A stretch of DNA of 64,000 nt from the NCBI GenBank assembly GCA_034766995.1, contig CM068321.1:13303026-13367025 (forward strand), in the 5' to 3' direction. Positions 1 through 12,109 of this stretch are shown in pieces (position 1 is the first letter of the stretch; each line of letters opens with the position of its first letter). This DNA comes from Acanthacorydalis orientalis (Eukaryota; Arthropoda; Insecta; Megaloptera; Corydalidae). Made by a program: the position numbers and the translations under genes. The notes below the pieces were generated by a model. It did not search any database. It worked only from the letters and a program-made list of their open reading frames with translations, and had not been told where the DNA came from.

Positions 1-41
1 TATATATATATATATATATATATGCGTGTGTGTGTGTGTGT
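1..41. repeat. (TA)n-(TG)n compound microsatellite
   Basis: A TA run at 1-23 passes through GCG into a TG run ending near 41. The window starts inside the repeat, so its full length is unknown. Confidence 0.95.
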
Positions 42-745
42 TTCTGAGAGCACAGTAAAATATATAAGTATGTGGATATAAGTGTTTACATATACGTGTG
101 CATACGTACAATACTACGTCTATAATACGTCTTAACGTTGTTGACCTGAAGCCACAACAATATAGATGCATTGAAGAGGTCATTACTGAAGTCGTGTAAC
201 TGGCATGTGATTTTATTTTTATATTTCTCACGAATCTATCAGGGCAAATACAGTTCATTTTTTTTAAATATTACAATAAGTATAGCTTGTCGAGAAAACA
301 ATACATGAAAATTATTACATGAATCTTCAATTAAACCTTCATACTAACAAGATTTATTTTTAATATATAATTAAACTTTCAACCTATAAACACGTCTTAT
401 AAGGATTTTCGTTAACTGTCGTTTCAAAATCAAATTTCATAAATTCATTTTATGAATATTATACTAAAAGGTGTACACATAAGAATTCATAAATATGATA
501 AAACTATAAGGAAAGATAAAAACTGCTTTTTACAAATATTCGCTTGATTAAAATTTAATTTAAATAAATCGTAGTTTCATAAAATATTTCTTTAGGGTTT
601 ACTATTAAACTTGATTCTTTATAAAAATGTATTCTGTACTATCATAAACATTATATTTGACTCTACGAAACGCTAAATTAAGGCCACTTTCAAATTCTTA
701 TAATTTTAAATAATCCACTGTTTGTGATGAATAATAGAAGAGAAT

Positions 746-785
746 TATGAGGGTGAATCAAATATGAATGAGGATGAATCAATCA
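746..785. repeat. Two-copy imperfect direct repeat
   Basis: ATGAGGGTGAATCAA is followed about 20 bases later by ATGAGGATGAATCAA. The pair lies just beyond the stop codon of the minus-strand transposase remnant at 798-905, so it may be terminal sequence of that element. No second terminus was located. Confidence 0.5.
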
Positions 786-797
786 TATAATTGTACT

Positions 798-905
798 ATT
801 TGTCAATATAGCCTCTATTACGTTCAATGCACATTCTCCAGCGCTTAACTAGTTCTTGGATTTGTCTAGAAAAAGTATTCTGGTCGCTTGCATAACCTTT
901 CATTC
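798..905 (-). pseudogene. Mariner-like transposase C-terminal remnant
   Basis: The minus strand has a short open frame of about 35 codons that reads through IQELVKRWRMCIERNRGYID and ends at a stop. Many mariner-family transposases end with a helix of the form 'xxLVxRWxKCIxxxGDYxEK', and this matches it in order and spacing, including the final Tyr and acidic residue before the stop. The frame is closed upstream by TGA, and no DD34D catalytic core is recognisable between here and 1260, so only the C-terminus can be argued for. It could be a chance similarity, but the G+C of this patch is well above the surrounding background. The terminal inverted repeats were not found. Confidence 0.4.
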
Positions 906-910
906 ACAAC

Positions 911-1251
911 CTAATATAAGAAGTAAAATGGCTTCCTGGTGAAAATTAAGACTGGGGATGAAACCTGCAGTGGAGTGAGGTTTTCAAGTGAGAGAACCTT
1001 ACCTGAACTCATCACCTAATATAAAATCAGAATGGATTTCTAATAATTAACGTTAAAGATTAAACCTAGGTTTACTACTAACAGCCGGAAACCAAGAAAG
1101 CGAGCAAGAAGTGGTGCCATACCTTTTCACTAAAATCAAAGAAGTTCCGCACGTAGCCATCTTTAGGAATAAAAATATTGGCTTCCTTCTGTAGAGAAAA
1201 GGGTCCAATTTTGAAGCCCAGGTAGAACACCAATGCCACATACTCATATAT
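911..1251 (-). other. Candidate coding exons of unknown identity
   Basis: On the minus strand, 1251 to 1123 is a 129-nt segment bounded by AG upstream and by GTATGG downstream (AAAAG|GTATGG). It encodes 43 residues in frame, including YVALVFYLGFKIGPFSLQKE near its start and a Phe-rich end (FFDFSEK). Codon use is mixed (GTG, TTC, CTG, GGC, CCC), unlike the AT-rich chance frames elsewhere. A good 3' splice site (pyrimidine-rich tract, CTGCAG) lies at 970-965. Joining 1123 to 964 keeps the frame and adds 17 residues before a TAG at 913-911, giving a 158-nt intron. I do not recognise the protein. The upstream acceptor is weak, and no start codon context or further exons were found. The segment adjoins the transposase remnant on the same strand, so it may be part of a decayed mobile element. 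What is seen is a GC-richer open frame with plausible splice sites; that it is an exon is inference. Confidence 0.22.
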
Positions 1252-2392
1252 CTTCAAAAATCATCTCCGACCAGTTATAAAAAAGGAATATTTAAAGTTC
1301 TTATTTGACTTCTCTACTTGTTTATTTAATATTTAAAAACAGGTAATATTATAGATACTAAGTTCAAACAAATATAATAAAAGTATAATAAAAGGGAAGA
1401 AAACAAAATCCTTCTTATAATTTACAATTAGTAATATGTTCAATAGTTGTTACTAATAGCAAAGAAGTATATATATATATATTTGGTAGCTCCTAAAATT
1501 AACAAGAAATTTCATATAAAAAATTAATTTGTTCATTTCATTTTAAGAGAAACTCTTAACATATTTTGTAACTATACGAAAATGTAGAATAATTAAGCTT
1601 ATAAATTAATTAAAATCGGACTTTATTATATATCTTAGTTCTAACGCTCTCCATCCCTTTGGGTCACTTAAATTTCAATTTCCCACTACTAGTTTCAGCA
1701 TGAATTCCATTATTAGATAAATTTTAGATACTTCAGTTTTTCCAAATTTACATGGAATGACATTTATACCAAAACTAGTAATTGATAACCGAAACCCAAG
1801 AATGAAGATCACTAAAATAAAGCATCAATGGGATTACAAATATAAAAACAAACAGTTATTATTATATTATCTCTATTTTATTTCCACGGAAGAATAGGAC
1901 TAAAAAAATTAAAAAATACAATAATTAATCACGTTATTTTGATCAAAACATTTAATCAAATGTATAGAATAACAAGAAATTCTCTATATGAATAACGATA
2001 AAAGCATGTAAAATTTATAATCTCAGCAGAATAAGTAAATACAGCCTGAAAAGATATACAGGCACATTAAAATTAATAACACTGACATTTGTATTAAATA
2101 AATCAAAAAGAAAAAATCTATTCATCTTATCCGTACTGTAAAATCGAATATGCAATTCTTCCCCGTTTAATAAACATATAACCGGTATATCTATATTACA
2201 ATACCTACCACGTTCATCAGATCTTATCTGCTCATTTGAATGGCAAATCAATGTTAATCATACATTTACTATGTAAATGTTCCTGTAGGATATTATAAGT
2301 TTTCATATTAATTAGGATTTAGTGTTTAGATTTTATATATTTTATATCTGTAATAACACTTTTTTATCTGCTTATATCTGTATAATAAAATA

Positions 2393-2393
<1 letters not shown>

Positions 2394-2446
<53 letters not shown>
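2394..2446. repeat. (TA)n microsatellite
   Basis: About 26 uninterrupted TA units. Confidence 0.97.
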
Positions 2447-2448
<2 letters not shown>

Positions 2449-3603
2449 GAATACATACAGATGTGTATTAAAAAAATGCACCTTAATTTATTAAAATAAA
2501 CGAAATCTAGTCGAACTGGTAGATATTGATAACGTGCTTTGCGTTAATCAATCAAATCGTTCAATTTGTGTAAGTCAGTAGCTATTTGAATATTTCCATG
2601 GTTCTCTGTTCTAATAGTAGACTTGAGAAATAGTTAATGTCTAAAATGATTAATTTATATAAAATGCATTCCAGTTAACCTGAGTAGAGAGAGAGTTGTT
2701 GCTGACTTCAATTAGTTGGTACGATCGATGTGATTAGGTGTGATATGTAGCCTACTTCAGGTGTTGTGATTTCCAGTTCGTACACTTCCAATGACGTTGT
2801 TTATTTTCCAGTTCTCTGTCAAACTAGGAAGTATAAAATGTTTGACGTTTATACTGAGATTTGTTTAACTGAGATAAGGATCATGTTGAAATCGTAAAAT
2901 TTGTTTATTTTTATCGGAATCTGACACTGCCTAGCTAACTAATTGAGTAAAACCAGAATTGAACACGAAAGGCGGAATAAGAAAAAAACTTCAAGGCAAT
3001 TTAATTGTTAAGAATGATACGGTTTAGGACAGGAAATTGGTTTAAACTGAAATAATTCCAATCATTTACTCTCTTATTTATGTGTACACGGACACAAGGT
3101 AAATGTGTACATTAAATTTATTTATTTATTTATGGTAATTAATGATATCTCGCTCTAAATCGAACAGAAGTATATCAATAAGTCTCCTGAAATAACTGAA
3201 ATGTATCAAATATTAGTATTTTATAATAAGTATACATTTGTGATTTTTTACTTTAGAAAAAATACGTCTCCCGAGATTTATTTATAATATGTACATAACT
3301 TTAAAACCATTTCAAGGATATGTTAAAAATTAATTATATGCAATAAATAGAGAACAATTCTTATTTGAAACGATTTTAAAGGAATAATATATTTTAATAC
3401 ATACCAATTCACATATTATATAGTAAATATTTTGTTTAAAATTCTTCCAATTTAAAGAAAGTATTAAACATAAAATAAGTACCTTAATAATCTTGTACCG
3501 CAATTGACAGTTTTCTTATCAACCAGCAAAAATTATTTCGGAATAATTTTAATAATATTGCTTTATACAAAACATATCTTTGGTTTATTCATATTTGTAT
3601 GAC

Positions 3604-3605
3604 TA

Positions 3606-3642
<37 letters not shown>
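3604..3642. repeat. (TC)n(TA)n compound microsatellite
   Basis: A TC run passes directly into a TA run. It is one of several repeats in the window with the same TC-then-TA order on the plus strand. Confidence 0.95.
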
Positions 3643-4576
3643 CATAAGTTAAATAATTTGAAAAAAAAATAAAAAAACGAAATACTAATGATAATTGTCC
3701 TTATTTAAATTATTAGTACTTTATGATGAATTTATACAATAAACAATTTTCATATATTTAATTACTTTCTGTAAAATATATGATAGAACAAAAATCTTCC
3801 AGATAACCCATGAAACAATTTCAGATCCATACCCAGGAATATCTTTATTATGCTTAGGAAAATACTTAGTTAACAGATTCAATTTTAATTAATTGTATCA
3901 CATTTTAAATGTGAGATTTTGTACTGTTTGATAATCAATTGTATTTTCATTAGACTAAAATGGTTGTAGATATCACAAGTTATATTTTAACGTTATACGT
4001 CCTTTTTCTTTATAAGGCATGTAACAATTTACAAGAAGAAAACAAAAATAGCAATTTAAATAGAATAATGAATTGTAGCAGAATTTATTTAATTTTTTTG
4101 TAACTGATATTGAAACTTAGACATAAGGCAGTAAGGATCTCTAGAAAGATTAACCAATTTTATAAGAAAAAAGTTTTTATATTGACATCATAATACTCCT
4201 TGTATAATATATTTAGTTCAAATAAAAGCGTTGCAACAATAATAATTCATAACATAAATTTAGTATTTGGTAAGAGTAGAATTATTGAACAGGCAATATG
4301 AGATTAGGTCTAAAAATTTAATTTCAAAATATTTGTATTGAATTTCTTCTTATGAAGCACTATTATGTTGTCCTGATAGACTGCGTTCTTTTGAAAAATT
4401 CGTTCTCCTACTACTTTCATCATGTGTGTATCCTCAAAAATATGCTGAAAAGTCTTATGTATACCTGAATATAGCACAAGTACCAAATCTAATAAGGGAG
4501 AACGGACATCTAAAAGAACAAAGACCACCAGGACATATTAACGGGATCAAACATACAGATAATAAAACATTATAAT

Positions 4577-4619
<43 letters not shown>
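4577..4619. repeat. (AC)n(AT)n microsatellite
   Basis: A short ACAC run leads into about 18 AT units. A minus-strand open frame through it gives only a Tyr-Ile run. Confidence 0.95.
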
Positions 4620-4623
<4 letters not shown>

Positions 4624-5789
4624 ATTAAATACTCTGATAATATAATTCCTAGAACCATTTAATATTATAAATATTGATGTATTTCAGTGAATTGCCCGCA
4701 TTTCATTTATTCTATTCTAAATACATTGTTCTTTAGTGTATTTATGACATAATGGGTAAAAAATGTTTCAATTTACATAATATATTATCATAAATGCGGT
4801 ACAAAAATATACCATCCTGATTTGCACACTTTCTGTGATATTACAAATAAGAGTTCATGGGATATCGCCATCTTTTTTACTGTAATATACATTTATGTAC
4901 AAGTTTATTAATAACATTGATAAAACTTGACACTTTTTTATCAATTGCATAGTGGGCATACTCGAGACATTCCTGTTGGTATCATTTATAGCTATTTAAT
5001 TGAAGTATTTGAATTATCCGTGTAGTTAAATTTATTTTTACCATATATTCTTATATTGGACAGAGAATATACAACTGACTAGTGAAAAGTGTAGTTGAAT
5101 AAGTGAAAATTTAACTTAAAAATTCTATTGACCACGAATAATTTTTTACATTATGACTGTTAGTGTGTGTATTCGATATCGTAAATTCGTCATTTCGCGA
5201 AGTGAAGGTATGTTTCTTAATAATAAGTTTAATATGTTGAATGTAAAATTGATTAATATGTGTATAATTGTATATAATATGCGTATTTCTTATATACATA
5301 TTATATGCAAAAAAATGAAAGAAAATATATTTTTTCATTTAAAAAACACGTTTATAAAATATCAGAAACTTATTTTAGGTATATATATACAAATTATATT
5401 GAAATTTCCCTCTTTAATTTATGTTTTATAATATTCATTATCTTAAACAAAATTTGTAGTTTATATGAAAATATTTTTGACTGTGTCTATACGGTTATAC
5501 AGTAGATTTAACTGAAGTAAAATACCAGACTAAAATGATGACATTTTTTTGTCAAGTTTTATCTAATAAAATAATATTTTCCAAATTTATATTGTTTTAA
5601 AACAAAATATTCTATACGGTATTTCATTGCAATTATACATATTTGAAAAGATTTGTATTAACTTCAGTTCTTTCTTCAGATATATTTTAATTGTTCAGTC
5701 ATTGGATCAAATGATATTTTTACAGTCTATATATTTTTGTACATAAATAACCCATAATACAATAACTAAATAGTATAATTCTTCAAAAT

Positions 5790-6735
5790 GGAACCCAACA
5801 TTTATTTAACATAGTCATCACGTGTAGACCATGTTTTTCACTGGCATCATTTAATTCTTCTATCCTTTTTTGTAGCTCTCCCAGAGTATTTATGAAGATA
5901 ACGATAGAATCAGAAAACGGGAGGTGACTTAACCTTTCGACTTCTTTTCTTCGATTCCTTTGGTCTCCCAGTCAACCGATTTGAATAGTTGTTCTGAGGC
6001 TGCAGTAAATAATTTCGGAGAAAATGCAACTCCCTATATTATACCTTTCTCGATTTTTATTTTTTTTTCTTGTAGCTTCACCGTCAAGGTTGCATTCTTG
6101 TAGATGTTTTCTAGAAACTCAATGTATGTGTCCTCTATGTTCTGGTACCTCAATACAGATGTAACTGATTATGTAGTGAGAGTTGAAAGTATTTTCATAG
6201 TCTATAAATCCAAGACATATTGATATTTGGTATTCAATTCACCGACTGATTACTTCCCTCTCCCTGAATGCAATCCATTGTACTACATCCGCTCCAAAAT
6301 CCTGCTTATTCTCTTGATTGAGCGAGATCTAGCTGTGCTTGTAGACGTTTTGATATTATTTTTATAAAGATCTTACATATTAGGTAGTAAACTAACTGGC
6401 CGGTAGTTTTTCAAATCCTATTTCTCTCCTTTCTTGTGCAAAAGGATTACCGTAGCTTCGTTTCATTTATCTGGGATAGTTCTTTTTTGTACTTAAGACA
6501 TGAATATATCAGCGACAACTTTTTCTGTTTTTCTCCTACCAGCTTAAAGATTTCTGCTATTAATCCATCATTCCCTGCTGCTCTTCATTTTTCATATTCT
6601 TTATTACATAAGAGATCCCTTCCAGCAATACTGGTGGGGCACATTGGTTTGTAAGTTTTCTAGTCTTGTTTTCTTCATTGCATACACTTTTGTATAGCTT
6701 AGTGTAAAATTCTTCTACCCTCTTGAAGATTAATG
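5790..6735 (-). pseudogene. RTE-like non-LTR retrotransposon reverse transcriptase remnant
   Basis: Read on the minus strand from 6735 downward, ordered blocks of a LINE reverse transcriptase appear across several frames. They are EEFYTKLYKS and NMKNEE with a degraded 'AAGxDGL' motif; VILLHKKGER (the 'ILLHKKG' block); GFWSGCST (normally GFRKGxST); FIDYENTF (motif A, normally FVDYEKAFD); and GVAFSPKLFTAASEQLFKSV (motif B, with the usual RQGD lost). Near 5917-5897 the catalytic FADD block reads FSDS. The last recognisable block is IEELNDASEKHGLHV. The wording is closest to RTE-type elements. Frameshifts, stops and the altered catalytic aspartate show it is dead. Neither the endonuclease nor the C-terminal part is seen at this site. 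A plus-strand open frame at 6436-6654 is a shadow of it. Confidence 0.8.
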
Positions 6736-7737
6736 TTTTGTTACTCTATAATATATATTTATATATAGTTAGTTTATTTTTCTTGGTAAATTCATCACTA
6801 CTAACATTCTAAACACACTGTTAAAATCATCGGTCTGTAATAATTATCTATTCTAATTGATATAAACCGAATAGATACTATTAATCATTCCTTTAACATT
6901 TTAACTAAGAAAATGTTACTAGTGTATAAGGTATTAATTCATTTATGAAAATTCTCTTTGTTTATTTCTATTTTTTATTTGTTATTAAATATAAACAAAC
7001 GATGCTGAAAGAGTCATTGTGAATTATCATTATTGTGAATTCTTTTTTAGAAGTTCACTTGTATGAAAATATTTTTTATCATTTCAAAAGTTAAATGTAC
7101 GATTTACGTAAAATGTCTAGATATTTGAGAACTGTAGTATTTATTTGATTGTTTTCTAGAAAAATAACTCCAAAAATATTCCGAATTTATATTTGGAGTA
7201 AATAATTCATAAAACAATTAAAACATGATAAGTTGTTTAGTTCACACTAAGTAAATTAAATATAATAAACGGAGTTCACTGGTCTAAGATTTATATTCTA
7301 ACTTAATGATAGATTATTCATAATACGTTTTAAACTAATTTCTATTTTAAAGTGGTCAGTATATTATTAGTCTTATAATATTGTTGCAAATTTAAAGAAT
7401 AGTTCAATTTATTAGTATATGAATGACTAATTTCAATTTATTAGTATGTCATCACAGAAAAGATTTATTATTCATTTCGAAGACAAAATATTATTGTCAT
7501 AAATAAGAGGCAAAAATAAACATTACTAATTACAAAAATCTCACATAGTTCTTTTTTATTTTCATATAGACTGCTTTTAATTTTATTATTATGTATTTTA
7601 CGTATGTTTCAAAAATAAAAAAACAAATAGAAAAAAGCAATTTGTATGTTTTCTTATACCGATTTTATTGCAAAGTAGACATGTAATACATGAAATTTTT
7701 AAATCATTTCACGCGAAATGAGTTCGATTTTTTGTTT

Positions 7738-7807
7738 CGTAAGAATTGTGGCCTATAATTCTGTCGCTGCTATAATAAAAATCTAGACCACAAATTCTTG
7801 CTACTGT
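7738..7807. repeat. Short inverted repeat (hairpin)
   Basis: GTAAGAATTGTGGCCTATA and, about 30 bases on, the near reverse complement CTAGACCACAAATTCTTGC. This could be a small palindromic element or chance. No target duplication is clear. Confidence 0.4.
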
Positions 7808-8451
7808 ACTAAACCAATTTAAATTTTACATTTAAATCGTTTTTATTTTTTATATCACTATTAAAATTCCTCACGAGTTCGTAAAGTACCAATAAAACAA
7901 ATAATTAAAATGTTCTACAAACAAAATTTATGTTTCTCGTAAACTAAACGTCGACGACACTTCATAATACGTGAAAAGGTACAAATATATTAAATGACTC
8001 CTGGACATTACAGCTTTGGCGTAAGAATTCTTGTTGACTTGTTATCACACTGGTTCACAACATGCACAAACACATTCACATGAATATACATAAAGAGCGT
8101 ACATAGATGAACAAACACATATACATTTATATAAAAGTACACAGTTAGATCCACATGATGCTCTCCACAGCTGGATATCTGGCCTAGCCTTTCGTCAAGC
8201 ATGACATTTGACAAGATATCCCGCATCTGAACTTAACCTTACTTAATACTTAATTGAATTACGCGTAATGGGTACACGTCTTCAGCAACCGTATGTCTCG
8301 ACATTTTGTAATAATCATAAGTAATACTAATTGCAACGATGTGTGTTACTTTACTCTTGCTATTTTAATAGCGAATTATACATGAGAACCATCTTCATTT
8401 AAATGCAAATAATCAGCTATTAACGAGCGACGACGTTCCATCAGTTCATTT

Positions 8452-8453
<2 letters not shown>

Positions 8454-8490
<37 letters not shown>
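8454..8490. repeat. (TA)n microsatellite
   Basis: About 18 uninterrupted TA units. Confidence 0.97.
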
Positions 8491-8492
<2 letters not shown>

Positions 8493-9289
8493 CAATTTGT
8501 AAAAGAAAAGTAACATTGATACAAATATCTTATCAACGTATTATGTATTAAAAGCATACCGATTATTGCTATGTCAAAATAAACGATTTTTAAATTTTAA
8601 AATATCCTAAAGCAAGCACTATTTGAATTAAATGCAATAAAGAATTAAAATTTAACTCAATTTATTATTATTATTTAATTATATAAGTTATAGTGGTATT
8701 AGTTCGAATCCTTTATTATTAAAAATATAATCATTCAATAAAACAGCCATTGTATTAAGAGGTATAGCGAATTTTTATTATTAGAAGAGAGAAATTTATT
8801 TTTATTTTATTTTAGTTAGAACAATACTTTGAATTTTGAAACCAATTATATATTTTCAAAATACAAAAAAATTTATAAGTACATTTAATAAATATAATAA
8901 TAGTTTAAATATATAATAGGTTGATTATGACAGAATTTACAATCTGTGAAGTTTTTTTTATTTGCATTTTATTTAAAATAGAAATGCGACTGGCAGACGT
9001 TTTATTGAATGAAATATAACGATCTTGAATTTCACCAATTGACTAAAATAATAAATGCTATATTCAATATATAATAAAGTATTACTACAAAAATTATGTA
9101 AATTTTTTAATGATTGAATGGTAATTTCCCCTGTCTGCTACCTACTTTCAGATCCTATCTTTTATTTTTAAAATTCTCTCATAAATAAAATATATAAAGT
9201 AATTTGAAAATCGATTATAAATTAAAACAAACATCTTTATTTTCTCAACAATTATAATATTTCATAGAGAAAACACTAATACTCTCTTG

Positions 9290-9415
9290 AAGAAATGGAA
9301 AAGCGATAGCAACCCACCATCGATTTATCACTTTTTCATTCATTTTCGAAAGTTTACCGGGTGCTAATGACCTTAGATGTCGACGCGCCTTTAAACCTCA
9401 AATAACCAACCAACC
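9290..9415 (+). mobile_element. Retroelement 3' end with AACC-rich tail
   Basis: The segment contains GGGTGCTAATGACCTTAGAT, then GCGCC, then AAACC units and AACCAACCAACC. A GC-rich 'gcgctgatgacctnngnngttnngcgcc' block followed by short A/C-rich tandem units is a familiar 3' end of LINE- or SINE-type elements in arthropod genomes. I recall this pattern generally and have not matched it to a named family. No reverse transcriptase is attached upstream. Confidence 0.4.
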
Positions 9416-10184
9416 ATCAAACGTTTACTTTCAGAAAATTTTTATTCACATTACTGATTATTTATATTTAATAGAAATGTGTAATTTTTTTATCCTTATT
9501 CTATAATCTCTTCTCAGTATTTGAATATTCTTCTCGATTTTATAAATAAAAAGATCAAATAGTTTTTTTGGACCGTTTTGAGTTTTTGTCTGATCTTGGC
9601 TAATCTTCTTTGTATTCCTGTCGTGTGTTGTTGAACCTTGGGATTCAATCTTTTTTATCCAGACTTTAACATGTATTTTAGCAATCTTTCTGTTGATATG
9701 TCATATCTTGATTTTTATTACTAAGAAAATTTTCAAAAAACCTAGTTGATCTTGTTATGTGATAGAAGATCATCCTCCCTCTTTCTGTTATATATATATA
9801 TATACATATATATAGATTAAATATTGACGCGTCTATTATATTACTTCTATTTATTATATTCACAACTTTCTGAGAATGTATCCTTTCTACATGAATATTT
9901 CTCACTTAAAAACACTTGCATACTAAAAAAAAATAAAAGAAATATAAGTATCTGATTTAATTCTGTTTTCTTCTACATTCGTGTTCGGACTAAAATATTA
10001 ATAGGTTGGTGCAAAATAATTGCGGATTTTATCATTTTCTGTTTGGCGCCGATTTTTTCTAGTCACCGTTACCTTGTGTTATTCCTTATGTTATTGTGAA
10101 CAATGAAATTAACACTACTGATTTCAGCTCATGTTTGTTGTTTTCATCCTCTAGTATTGTTGGATATAACCTCTTAAATTACTC

Positions 10185-11183
10185 ATGGAAAAAAGCAAAT
10201 TCGCGCGACTTTGTTGCATGAGTTTAAATTAGGACGCAAAGCAACAGAATCTGCTCGAAATATCAAATTTGTTTCTGGTGAAGAGTCAATTAGTGAAAGT
10301 ACAGCTCAACACTGGTTCCAAAAATTTTATGATGGAAACGAAAGCTTTGATGATGAGAGGGTCGTGAACGTCCTTCAGCTATAGACAATAATGATTTAAG
10401 AACCATTATTGAAGCGGACCCACGTAAAACCACTCAAAAGGTGGTAGAAGAACTCAATGATGATCATTAAACATGTGAGACTAATTGTAAAAACAAAAAA
10501 GATAGATAAATGTGTGCCTTATAAACTAAATAATCATCAAGAATTCGGCGATATGAAGTCTGCTATGAACTTCTTTTGTGTAACAAAAATGATCTCTTTC
10601 TTGATCGAATTGTCACATGTGATGAAAAGTGGATTCTCTACAACAATCGAAAAATCATCAGAGCAGCTAGACCGAGGAGAAGCACCAAAACAGTTTCATA
10701 GTCCGAAGCTTCATGAAAAAAAAGATTATGGTCACTGTTTGGTGGTCATCAGGTGGCATCATTCTCTACAAATTCTTAAATCCTGATGAAAGAATAACAG
10801 CAGAAAAATATTGTCAGGAAATTGAAAAAATGCACGAGAAGTTGTATCGTTTATGACTAGCATTAGTCAATCGAACAATACTAATTCTTCTTCATAACAA
10901 TGCCCAACCACAAGTCTCACAAATGACTAAAAAAATTAAATGAACTGGGTTATGAAACCTTACCTCACCCACCTTATTCTCAGGACCTGTCTCAGAGAGA
11001 TCATTTTTTGAACATTTGATTAATTTCCTACGAGAGAAGGTTTTCAACGATCAATCATTAGCTCAAAGCGCTTTCGATGAATTCGTTAATTACAGGACTC
11101 CAGAATTCTATCTTGTAGGAATAAACAAACTTGTTTCCCGTTGGGAGAAATGTGTGCAGGCCAATTGTCTTTATTTTGATTAA
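10185..11183 (+). pseudogene. Mariner transposase pseudogene
   Basis: Transposase blocks appear in order but in shifting frames. The N-terminal helix-turn-helix region starts with KQIRATLLHEFKLGRKATES and continues with TAQHWFQKFYDGNESF. CDEKW follows, with the first catalytic Asp at 10621-10623. Then come QLDRGEAPKQF and a stretch beginning MVTVWW-like in another frame. HNNAQPQ is the HDN block with the second catalytic Asp replaced by Asn at 10906-10908. YSQDLSQRD carries the third Asp at 10999-11001. The C-terminus, KLVSRWEKCVQANCLYFD, ends at a TAA. Spacing between the second and third acidic positions is about 31 codons rather than the usual 34-35 because of indels. Frameshifts, stops and the Asp-to-Asn change make it inactive. 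Confidence 0.88.
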
Positions 11184-11199
11184 TAAATATAATTTTTAA

Positions 11200-11202
<3 letters not shown>

Positions 11203-11250
<48 letters not shown>
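11203..11250. repeat. (TA)n microsatellite inside mariner 3' region
   Basis: About 24 TA units lie between the transposase stop and the right terminal repeat, so the repeat grew or inserted after the element arrived. Confidence 0.97.
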
Positions 11251-11253
<3 letters not shown>

Positions 11254-11302
11254 TTTATACTCGATACGTAAAAACCGCAATTATTTTTGCACCAAACTAA
11301 TA

Positions 11303-11993
11303 TATATATATATCGTATATCTCGACGTATAAAACGCCTCTACGTATAAGACGAAGTAGAATTGAAAAGGATATTTTTTCAATCTTTTGTATACTGGTGA
11401 TATGAAACGCATAATAATAATAAAATAGTTTTAGAATGTAGATTTCTAAATGGGAAATTCCAAAGGTACATAATAATGTGCTTGTTTAAATAAATGTATT
11501 TAATAATGTAAATAAAATGTTTACTTCTCTATTTATTTGGTATTTAAGAGAGATGCTCCTTACATCCTTATTTTTGATCTTATAATTTTTATCTCTGCTG
11601 TATAAGACGTACCCGAAAATTATAATTAATCATGTGGTATTCAAAGTGCATCTTGTACGTCAAAATACATGGTATATAAAATGGATTATGTTTGAACTTG
11701 AGCAAATTTATCGATTGTTTATCAAGATATCTCTTTCGCTATTACTGCATTGTTAGACTATTACAAAATCAATTTTTAATTCCGACCAGAACTTTAAACT
11801 TTTATCGGTCTTATTTTTTATCGACTGTTATCCTTTGATATTTAAAACTAAAGATACAATTTAAATCATCATTTGAACACATTGTAACTAAACTATTTAT
11901 CTAAATGTGGTGTAATCTGGTAAGATATTTTTAGAAGCTCATAATAAGTACAATAGATATTCTTTATTGCAAAAGTAATTCCACCAGGTAAAA

Positions 11994-12030
<37 letters not shown>

Positions 12031-12100
12031 AAAGTGAAAAACAACTATACGTGTACACAATTGACAGAATAGCAAAACAATACAAAAAAGAATATAGAAC
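11303..12100. other. AT-rich gene-free tract
   Basis: No gene was recognised. It contains a (GT)n(AT)n microsatellite at 11994-12030. Confidence 0.55.
11994..12030. repeat. (GT)n(AT)n compound microsatellite
   Basis: A GT run of about nine units passes into a TA run. Confidence 0.95.
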
Positions 12101-12109
12101 GCCATTATG

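Larger units (their letters stand above)
1260..5785. other. AT-rich gene-free tract with microsatellites
   Basis: No gene was recognised. The tract holds (TA)n at 2394-2446, a (TC)n(TA)n at 3604-3642, an (AC)n/(TA)n run at 4577-4619, and short (TTTA) runs near 3117-3132. The open frames here (for example 5153-5431 plus) are short and Ile/Asn/Lys/Phe-rich with no domain signature; I read them as chance. Confidence 0.6.
6740..9285. other. AT-rich gene-free tract
   Basis: No gene was recognised. A hairpin-like inverted repeat lies at 7740-7806 and a (TA)n at 8454-8490. A moderately GC-richer patch at 8000-8420 has a 72-codon minus-strand open frame (8008-8226) with no recognised similarity. Confidence 0.55.
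10001..11300 (+). mobile_element. Near-complete mariner element (Hsmar1/irritans type)
   Basis: The left terminus, from 10001, contains GGTTGGTGCAAAATAATTGC. The right terminus, ending at 11300, is its inverted match, reading AACCGCAATTATTTTTGCAC on the plus strand. TA dinucleotides at 9999-10000 and 11301-11302 give the expected TA target duplication. The 1300-bp length fits mariner elements of about 1.3 kb. The ends match the Hsmar1/irritans-type terminal sequence as I know it. Between the transposase stop and the right terminus lies a (TA)n tract at 11203-11250, expanded inside the element. The encoded transposase is a pseudogene, described separately. Confidence 0.9.

Noticed and set aside
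5153..5505. Two overlapping plus-strand frames (92 and 66 codons)
   Set aside because: They are Ile/Asn/Lys/Phe-rich, overlap in different frames, and show no domain or composition change from the AT-rich background.
6436..6654. 72-codon plus-strand open frame
   Set aside because: It is antisense to the RTE-like reverse transcriptase remnant.
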